From Pleurotus djamor (Eukaryota > Basidiomycota > Agaricomycetes > Agaricales > Pleurotaceae), in the NCBI GenBank assembly GCA_029747585.1, contig JAPEVF010000103.1:46192-110191 (forward strand): a stretch of 64,000 bases of DNA, read 5' to 3'. Below the pieces are notes generated by a model. That model was given only the letters and a program-made list of their open reading frames with translations. It made no database searches and was not told where the DNA came from. Shown here one piece after another: positions 54,318 to 64,000 of this stretch (position 1 is its first letter; each line of letters opens with the position of its first letter). The translations under genes were made by a program, and so were the position numbers.

Positions 54318-54431
54318 TGCGGTCAAAGGACCTTGCATGCAGCTCGGGGTGGTGGTCGGGGTGCAAATTGATGTGGCCTTAGAGTGACGAGCATAAACGC
54401 GTTATGGTCACGCGAATGTGACTCCATCTCA
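54318..54431. promoter_or_regulatory. shared CAF-1 / RFC promoter with MCB-type box
   Basis: A perfect ACGCGT (MluI cell-cycle box) is at 54397-54402 and an ACGCGA at 54410-54415, within 114 bases between divergent start codons of two replication-coupled genes. Confidence 0.55.
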
Positions 54432-55800
54432 ATGGCGTTCTTCCAAGTCCCTGCAAACAAGACTACCCAAAAGCACGTCGTGGATCCTGCTCTTCAGCCA
54501 TGGGTCGAAAAATAGTACGCACNTGTCTCATCTTNCTCGAATNTGCCATATGAGCTGACCTTCCATCGAGCCGCCCAAAAACTATAGATGATGTNTCTTC
54601 GCAAGANCACACAGTCGCTGTCCTGCGTAAGACTCTAACATCGACAAATGTGNGTATGTNGCTGGGATATGACNGCTTCTTGGAGTACTCAAAGGTGTAC
54701 AGCTCCCTCANATGTTNTTCTATGGCCCNCCTGGNACAGGCAAGACATCAACTATCCTCGCTTTGTCTCGGCAGCTCTTTGGGTGCGTGGTTTCGCAGTG
54801 TCTTTGGNAATTTCGCGTTTCTTAATAAATTTACCAGGCCTGATAACTTTCGNAATCGCGTACTCGAGCTCAANGCATCCGACGAGCGAGGCATCACCAT
54901 CGTGAGGGAGAAAATCAAGAACTTTGCCCGTCAGACGCCACGAGCTCAGGCGATCGCATCTGACGGCAAAGAGTATCCTTGTCCACCTTACAAGATCATT
55001 ATACTCGATGAAGCGGACTCAATGACACAAGACGCACAAGGTGCCCTTCGACGAATCATGGAGACCTACGCTCGCATAACACGGTTCTGTCTTGTCTGTA
55101 ACTACGTGACGAGGTAAGACCCCATTCAACCGACGTGTTTTCGCCTTCTGAAGAAGCATAGGATCATTGAGCCTTTGGCTTCTCGATGTTCTAAATTTCG
55201 ATTCACTCCCCTAGATGATGCGTCGGCTTCAGCGCGTCTGACGATGATTGCCGCAGCTGAGCATGTAGACGTAGACACCTCCGTCATCAACTCCTTGCTC
55301 GCTACGTCCAACGGGGACCTGCGNCGCGCCATTACGTACCTACAATCTGCCTCGCGGTTGGCTTCGTCCACGNACCCACCAACGCCCATCACCCCAAGTG
55401 ACATCCAAGAAATTGCTGGCGTAGTACCCGATCCCGTGGTGACATCGTTCGCAAACGCCTTGGGAATCGAGTCAACCTCAGCTATGGATATCGACGGCGA
55501 ACCTCGCCAATCTGGGTTCGATGCAATTCAGAAGAAGGTCAANTCGTTGATGATGGAGGGTTATTCCGCTTCTCAGGTGCTAACACAGGTGAGACTTTCT
55601 TGGAACCACCACCAACGCNCTTGCTCATCANTCTTTAGCTCCACGACGTCGTTGTGCTACACCCCACCCTCACAGTCAAACAAAAATCTCAATGTGCTCT
55701 CATCTTCGCCGAAGCGGACAAAGCCCTTTGCGATGGAGCAGATGAAGAACTCTGGATTCTAGATGTAGCGCTTCGAGTGAACAAAGCGCTGTCGACATGA
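54432..55800 (+). CDS. RFC2: Replication factor C small subunit (yeast Rfc2 / human RFC4 type)
   Basis: The start [19 protein letters not shown] leads to LQPWVEKYRPKTIDDV and the AAA+ ATPase core: Walker A FYGPPGTGKTST (partly masked by N's), LELNASDERGI, Walker [39 protein letters not shown] and the SRC motif [11 protein letters not shown], then [17 protein letters not shown]. The C-terminal collar ends LRVNKALST at 55800. As part of the clamp loader it opens PCNA at primer ends. Five or more short introns occur, and N's cluster in the first 450 bases, one of them inside a GTGNGT donor near 54651. Confidence 0.93.
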
Positions 55801-56028
55801 TGGTCTAGATCTACCTTTCCTTTTCATTCGTACCATGGCCGTTCCTTCGTCTTCGTGGTTGTTTCATAGTGNCCACACCCGGCGTATCATAAAATGAGTG
55901 CAGTTACAAATATGTATTGCTAATTTGACATCATAGTAACATCACAGCTATCATTAGATTGAACGTGAGCACGCGCGTGAAGATGGAACAAAAGATACAT
56001 GGCACTGGCGTTGCTGAACAAGAAAAGT

Positions 56029-58305
<2,277 letters not shown>

Positions 58306-58487
58306 TTTGGGGGGATATGAGAGGGGAGGAACGGGAGAGGGAGGTGGTGGTGGTGAAGGAGAAAGGTGTGGTCAAACTTCAAGCCAGGGAAGGCGTTGAA
58401 AAAAATCGATTCGTGCGTAGGTAAGCGAGTTGCACAGCCACCAATATCCCACACCATCCTTGACCAAGTCCACCCAAGCAGCCAGCC
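58306..58487. promoter_or_regulatory. shared SSB / MRP4 promoter
   Basis: 182 bases separate divergent starts of a cytosolic translation chaperone and a mitochondrial ribosomal protein. A purine-rich run (GGAGG, GAGAGGG, AGGTGG) reads on the plus strand at 58325-58360. No ACGCG motif. Confidence 0.4.
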
Positions 58488-59437
58488 ATGTCCATCCCAG
58501 CTCTACGCTCCTGGCTTGCCCCCTCTCGCTGCTGCTCACGCAACCTGCGTGCATTTGCTGCACGTCGCTATGCTTCATCGGAAACTCCCCTGCAAACTCC
58601 CGAGGACTGGACAGAGTTCCAAGTTCAGCGTGCAGAATTCAAAATGCTCGGTAGGTGCTTCCGAGAACCCCAAACTTTTCAGGACACTAAAATTGCACAG
58701 TGGACGCGTTCACACCGTATGGCTCCGTGCAGTCACCCGAAGATACATGGAAACCCAGCCATGGCCTCCATAAACCGCCCGCAGAAGGGACAATATCCTC
58801 TTTGCTAGCCTCGGGCGCACATCTCGGGCATTCGCGGTCCCTCTTGAACCCAAATTTCATGCCGTACGCGTATGGGACACGTGCGGGCATCACTGTCATC
58901 GACCTCGATCACACATTACCGCTCCTCCGTCGAGCCGCAAAACTCGTGCGCGCTGTCGCGTACGCCGGCGGGCAAATTGTCTTCATTGGCACGCGACCAG
59001 ACCTACGACCGGTCGTCCAAAAGGCTGCTGAACGGCTAGGGAAGCAAGGTTACTACGTTGGAGAACGCTGGCTTCCGGGCACGTTGACGAACAAACTTCA
59101 ACTCTACGGAGCGGAAGTCGTCAAGGAAGAAAAAGTCGTCCCAGACCTCGTCGTCCTCTTGAACCCCCTGGCAAACATGAACGCGATCCGTGAATGTGCT
59201 ATTGAACATATTCCGACTATCGGTATAATCGACTCCAACGCAGACCCTCGCATCGTCATGTATCCTATTCCCGCCAACGACGAAAGCACTCGGACAGCAG
59301 AGTTGATCGGGGGCGTCCTTAGCATTGCGGGACGGGAGGGTGCATCATTGCGGAGATCAGAGGCTCAACAAGACTCGTCGCGTGATAGACGATCAAGGAA
59401 TACATCACAGCAACAGTACAATACATTCGACTACTAA
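58488..59437 (+). CDS. MRP4: Mitochondrial small ribosomal subunit protein uS2m (MRP4)
   Basis: Two exons, 58488-58650 and 58701-59437, give 299 residues. The Arg/Ser-rich N-terminus (MSIPALRSWLAPSRCCSRN) is a mitochondrial presequence. The uS2 core follows: ISSLLASGAHLGHSRSLLNP, VIDLDHTLPLLRRAAKLVRA, AGGQIVFIGTRPDLRPVVQ, RWLPGTLTNKLQLY, PDLVVLLNPLANMNAIREC and IGIIDSNADPRIVMYPIPAN. The tail is Arg/Ser/Gln-rich and probably disordered. Confidence 0.95.
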
Positions 59438-59505
59438 ACTAGATATTTGCCATTTATCGGTTATTTTGCATGCTATACCAATACGCTGCTTTCACTGGTT
59501 AGCTC

Positions 59506-61234
59506 TCAGTTCGGCCAGTCCAAAAAGGAAAACGTACCTTCTGCTTCTTCGAGTGCACGCACGTTACCGCCCAACTTGTTGATTGTTTCTACGTATTCAT
59601 CCTCCTCGACGCTATCAAAGACAATTCCGCCACCAGCTTGAAGATATGCAACCCCGTCTTTGAATACCATCGTTCGGATCGCGATGCACGTATCCATTTC
59701 GTCGGCAGCGAAATCGAAACGACCGACAGCTCCCGCGTATACACCTCTTCGCTCCTTTTCCAGAGAGTATATGATTTCAATGGCTTTGATCTTCGGTGCT
59801 CCAGATACGGTTCCAGCAGGGAAGATAGATCGGAAGGCGTCGAACCTAATTCGGGTGGATATAATGAATGAGCGGGAGTTCTAGTTATGGCGACGTCAAC
59901 GTACCTCGTCAACCCTTCACGTAGCATTCCCGACACCTGGGATGTTATGTGAATTACGTGGCTGAACTTTTCAAGCTTCATCAAGTGGTCGACTTTGACC
60001 GTCTTTGGGTCACAGACACGGTTCACATCGTTGCGAGCCAAATCAACAAGCATGATGTGTTCAGCTCTGTCCTTTTCGGATGCTAGCAAGGCTTCGCCCA
60101 GTTTCTCATCCTCTGCGACCTTTCATCAGGTAGATGCTTGTGAAATATCGATCGCACTAACCTTCTGGTGTTTTACCGCGCTTCGTAGTCCCAGCTATGG
60201 CATGGTTGAAGACGACGTTCTTCTCAACCTTGCAGAGAGTCTCGGGACTGGCCCCAACGATCTGCAGATCACCGCAATCAAGGTAGAACATGTATGGACT
60301 AGGGTTGACTTGTCGTAAATGTCGGTACGCATTGAAGGGATGGAGGGAAGTTGGCCTTGTCAGCCGTTGAGAAGGGACGGCTTGGATGATGTCGCCTGCG
60401 ACTATGTGCTCCTTTAAAGTGGTTACAAACTGCTCATAACCAGGTTTGCCGACATTAGACACTCCTTGGTTTCCAAGTGTTATAGGAGGCTGGGGGATTT
60501 CGGGAGTGATGTTGCTGATGACTAGTTTCGCGAGCCGTCTTGCTTTCGACACCGCAGTTTGGTATACAAATGAGAGGTTTACGTGGCCCGAGTTTATTGG
60601 AGAGAATACATGGGAGACGACCTTGACGGATTGGTAGATGTGGTCGTATATCAGAAGGGTGTCCACGAGCATGAAGACTGCCTCGGGGATGGACAATGGG
60701 TCGTTTAGCTCGCGAGCCGTCTTGGGCTCGAAGTACTGTATGCAGTCATAGGAGACGTATCCGATGGAACCACCAGTGAACGTTGGGATCTCCGGAATTT
60801 TGACATATTGGTAGAGGGCGAGTTCCTTCTGCAGAACGGTCATCGGATCCCCGGTGTTCTCTTCATTGGGGCCAACTTTGATGATCTTAAATGGATCTAA
60901 CAGAGACGTTCGACCTCGGCTACAACAGTATATAGGTTTGAAGGGACGTACCAGCGCCAATGAAACTGTATCTTGCCACATTCTCTCCACCGATCACGGA
61001 TTCGAGGAGGAAGCTATACTTTGAGTCCTTCGAGATACGCATGTACGCCATACATGGCGTTATTAGGTCTGCTGGGAGCTCGACATAAACGGGCACACAG
61101 TTCCCCTGCTTCTCGTGAAGGATGAGCTTCTCGACTTGAGCCAAGGAGGGGTGCGCGGTGAGTTTCTAGTGACCAGTCATCAAACGACCAGGAAGAGATC
61201 CGGATTTCGTTAGTGCACTCACTGAGGGATCCAT
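59506..61234 (-). CDS. TRP2: Anthranilate synthase component I (TRP2)
   Basis: The start at 61234 (MDPS) is spliced by a GTGAGT...CACTAG intron to [20 protein letters not shown], then [20 protein letters not shown] and [20 protein letters not shown]. The chorismate-binding domain has [109 protein letters not shown] and the end [14 protein letters not shown]. It converts chorismate to anthranilate with the glutamine amidotransferase TRP3, the first step of tryptophan synthesis. The LLES element near the N-terminus is the usual tryptophan feedback site. A TATAAAA lies at 61277-61283. Confidence 0.95.
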
Positions 61235-61276
61235 GGATGGAAATTACGCTAGTGGCTGGGAGAATACAGCGCTCTG

Positions 61277-61283
61277 GTTTTAT
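61277..61283 (-). promoter_or_regulatory. TATA box of TRP2
   Basis: TATAAAA on the minus strand, about 43 bases upstream of the TRP2 start. The divergent spacer to SHQ1 is 322 bases and also contains a short tandem repeat near 61410-61445. Confidence 0.55.
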
Positions 61284-61556
61284 ACGGGACTCTGACCAGC
61301 GGCCCCCTTGCACCGACTTGAATTGACCCGAGATGGTCGTCGGTATGAAAGATCAGGGAAATGCGGCGAAACCCCTGCGCCCAATATCAGAGTTGACCTC
61401 AAACCACCACCGTCATCGGTACCGTCATCGGTGCTCATCGGTACTTAAAGAGCTACGGCCACATTGAAACCGCAGGTTAAGCACTAATAATCATCTGCGA
61501 GCCACATTCTACGCCAGTGGCGCATCGTTTAGCATCCAAGCTCCTGGCATTCCGAC

Positions 61557-63215
61557 ATGATCACTCCACGCTTCTCCTGCAGTCAGACAGATGCGTCCGT
61601 CATCGTCAAAATGTACTGTCCATCAATTCGGGTATGTCATTTTCTGCTTCGCCTCAGTTCCAAGTTGATCGGCTCTAGTAGGCGTCTGATGTCGAAATCC
61701 ATGTTGATGACTCTACGTTCATCGTCCACGTCAATCCGTATTTCTTGCGCCTAAGCTTTTCGCATTCGCTTCTCGAAGATGACGAGAGCTCTGCGCAATA
61801 TGATCCAAGTTCGGGCTACTTGACAGTCACCCTGACTAAAGCCAACCCAGGCGAAGAGTTTCGAGACTTAGACCTTTTGGCTAAGCTTCTCGCACCAAAA
61901 CCTACGAAGCCAGCCCCAGTAATTGAGGTTTTGTCGTCCAGTAATGTCTCCGACGAAGACGAAGACGAACTCGTCACAAAAGCCCAATCGTTATCCTTGG
62001 AAGACCAAGAGATATTACAAGGTACCTGCCAAATTATCCGTCGTCGTTCCTTGGATGCTTATCATCGCACAAGCGGCGGATAACGACTGGCAGATATCCC
62101 AAAGTGTTCCTGAGGCTGCTCCAATCCAACTGGGACCGAGCATCAGCTACGGTTTTCTTGATATGTACACTGGATATTTCAAGAACGTTGTTCATACTGA
62201 AAATGAAGTCAACGAGCTGGGCTCGGACGCCGAAGGATGCTTGCCTTCTCAGCGTCGTTATCGCCGGAAGAAGCACGAAGAAGAGAAATGGGATGAAGAG
62301 CACTACATGTAGGTCTCAAGTCTCCATATGAGCCCAAAGAACCCTCACAAATGCGCTTTCATCAGGGCCGATTTCGCCGACGATGAATACGTGCAGGAGC
62401 TGATTTCTTGGGAGGATCCTTTTGTGCTTGAAGATAATGACTTCCAGTTCACCGAAGAAGAGAATGCTGTTATGCTTAATCTACCTCGGAAAAATTGTAA
62501 GCGCGAACATAAGATGGAGTAGAAGAACCTGATGCTCAACCTTCCTTAGATATCGCCTCTCCATCACAGACTCATGACTTGTATCTCGCCCTACTATCTC
62601 TTCTTTTTGCGTATGCATACGAATCAAGAACAAACCAACGTGATCCAACCCCAGAGAGCGCGTGGACACTCTGTAACCTCACACCTATCTTCTCTGCGCT
62701 GGACCCTCCTCCCTATCAAGAGAGGACTACCACAGTGACGACGACCACATTCTCTATATCCGAAGTACAGGCGACGCTTGCACAATCATATCGTCGCTCT
62801 CTGGCCTTTCCTCTTTATCGCTCCTTTGCCTTGGCTGAGACCTGTAGACGGGATATCGGTGACTGGTTAACGAAAGGGAAGCGCATGGTCTTCCGCTGCC
62901 TTCTCCACGTAAAACACATCCTGGATCACCATGAAGTCTATTACATCTATAGTAAAATCTGGGTCGACGACTTCTGTGTATGGGTCCAGGCGTATGCAAG
63001 GTATGTCTGACATCTCTCCGGAGCTGCGCTCGCTAATACCCACATGGCTATCTAGTGATGACATACTCAACGAATTGGGCCGCTTAGTGAAGGACACCTC
63101 GATGCCCAAAACTATTATCGGCTGGGATTTAGAAGGCTTGGAGCGTGCTACACAAGTCGTAGAAGATAGAGAAACCGATAGTGACGACGATTCCAGCGAT
63201 GCCTCTTCCGCTTAG
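61557..63215 (+). CDS. SHQ1: H/ACA snoRNP assembly factor SHQ1
   Basis: Exon 1 is 61557-61631 and exon 2 starts 61682; four or more further introns follow. The N-terminal CS domain reads MITPRFSCSQTDASVIVKMY, then SDVEIHVDDSTFIVHVNPYF. The helical SHQ1 domain has SISYGFLDMYTGYFKNVVHT, HYMADFADDEYVQELISW, LYLALLSLLFAYAYESR, AWTLCNLTPIFSALDPPP, RRSLAFPLYRSFALAE, KGKRMVFRCLLHVKHILDHH and VYYIYSKIWVDDFCVWVQ, ending with an acidic Ser-rich tail (SDDDSSDASSA) at 63215. Shq1 chaperones the pseudouridine synthase dyskerin/Cbf5 during H/ACA RNP assembly. Confidence 0.93.
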
Positions 63216-64000
63216 AGTCCGCTCGTACGCCGACCCAAAATCGCTGTGATTCTCCTTCCGATGAACGTATTCTCGATCTCTTCTCTACCTATCCATCACC
63301 TGACTTCGCCTTGAATCACCGTGGAGTCTGTCCGCGCCCAAGGTCGGCACTTCGAGGCTACTCTCCTCATTAGGCATCCCACAATTCCGATAAACGTTTC
63401 CAATTGTTCGCTCCGACCATACTCGCGATTTGGTTTTAGATCTTGATGCATGGCACACAATGGGCCATTCTCCTCGGGTTGTTCTTGCATCGACGCATGT
63501 CATAAATAAGTTGTATCCCGCAAGGGCCGGGTGGGCCGAATCCCGCTGAACTGCGCGGTGCGCCCAGCAATTCGGCTCCAGTAGCGGTGTGAGCGGGGGA
63601 CGAACGGTTTACTTCCTACTAACATCCTACTTGAAAAAACTCTCACCCCCCGCAACCGCAACCGCATCACACATACTCAAACTCACACTCACACACTCAC
63701 ACTCACCCTCATATTCAGTGCTGTGTCCCCCGGTGATCCGGACACGGTCACAGTTAGAGCAGCCTGGATTCCTCCAAAGAGCTGTGCTCGGAAGGTTGGA
63801 TTCAGCCTATTTTGAAAAGAAAAAAACTTGAGTGACAGTTGATGCAGATGCAGATGCATTTGATGCCCTTTGTCCATGTGTTGAGTCTGTTGAGAAATTT
63901 GATTGTTGGACACACCAGCCGATGGATCAACGGTGACCATTTTTTTCTTTTTCTTGTCTTTGCCATTTGCTGTTGGGTTCTTCACAGGCCTTGTTACCCG
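63216..64000. other. right-end low-complexity region
   Basis: No gene is supported. 63640-63715 is an imperfect CA/ACTC repeat, 63843-63862 repeats GATGCA, and 63505-63570 is GC-rich. A minus-strand frame at 63985-63689 reads a Lys-rich MKNPTANGKDKKKKKMV but has no family match; it could be the edge of a gene lying to the right. Confidence 0.4.
63640..63715. repeat. imperfect ACTCACA-type simple repeat
   Basis: Repeated CTCACAC / ACTCAC units with CCGCAACCGCAA at the left end, typical of a short microsatellite. Confidence 0.6.

Noticed and set aside
63689..63985. Lys-rich minus-strand frame at the right edge
   Set aside because: Low complexity with no recognised domain; could only be judged with more sequence to the right.

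Overview
The window is nuclear DNA from a basidiomycete, most likely an Agaricomycete. Thirty-one protein-coding genes sit close together on both strands. Nearly all are cut by many short GT-AG introns of about 45-60 bases, and the proteins are of basidiomycete type (RSP5 with C2-WW-HECT, a TmpA-type membrane protein, CBM1-bearing secreted proteins). The species cannot be named from sequence alone. The assembly is a draft with many single N's. Several N's sit beside A or T runs and shift the reading frame of otherwise intact genes, so they look like homopolymer-length ambiguity rather than real bases.

Layout. 1-3.3 kb: two tandem NYN-domain putative ribonucleases (the first runs off the left edge). 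4.1-11.6 kb: a tail-anchored UBC6-type E2, splicing factor SF3A1, mitochondrial ribosomal protein mL60, CMS1 and an ERI1-type exonuclease. 12.0-14.3 kb: a TmpA-like membrane oxidoreductase, followed by 1 kb with no gene I can support. 15.3-26.5 kb: NDC80, MOG1, an ATG38/NRBF2-like protein, RSP5 and the cap methyltransferase ABD1. 26.6-35.6 kb: an M1 aminopeptidase and a large gene whose predicted architecture resembles meiotic chromosome-axis core proteins (Red1/SYCP2). 35.7-42.1 kb: a hypothetical protein, a bestrophin, complex I 24 kDa subunit and an AKR7-type reductase. 42.2-51.2 kb: TEL2, two tandem small secreted CBM1 proteins, an Old Yellow Enzyme, RNA polymerase I/III subunit AC40 and SPC24. 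51.5-63.2 kb: CAF-1 large subunit, RFC small subunit, Hsp70 SSB, mitochondrial uS2, TRP2 and SHQ1. The right end is low-complexity and gene-poor.

Most genes are housekeeping and do not form a pathway cluster. Two local patterns stand out. Several genes pair head-to-head over 110-320 bases (CMS1/ERI1-like, NDC80/MOG1, AC40/SPC24, CAF-1/RFC, SSB/MRP4, TRP2/SHQ1). ACGCGT or ACGCGA motifs of MBF type occur in the promoters of NDC80, SPC24, CAF-1/RFC, TEL2 and the axis-like gene, although APE2 and the UBC6-like gene have them too. All exon borders are read by eye from splice signals and reading phase, supported by protein-family resemblance recalled from knowledge, not by searches.
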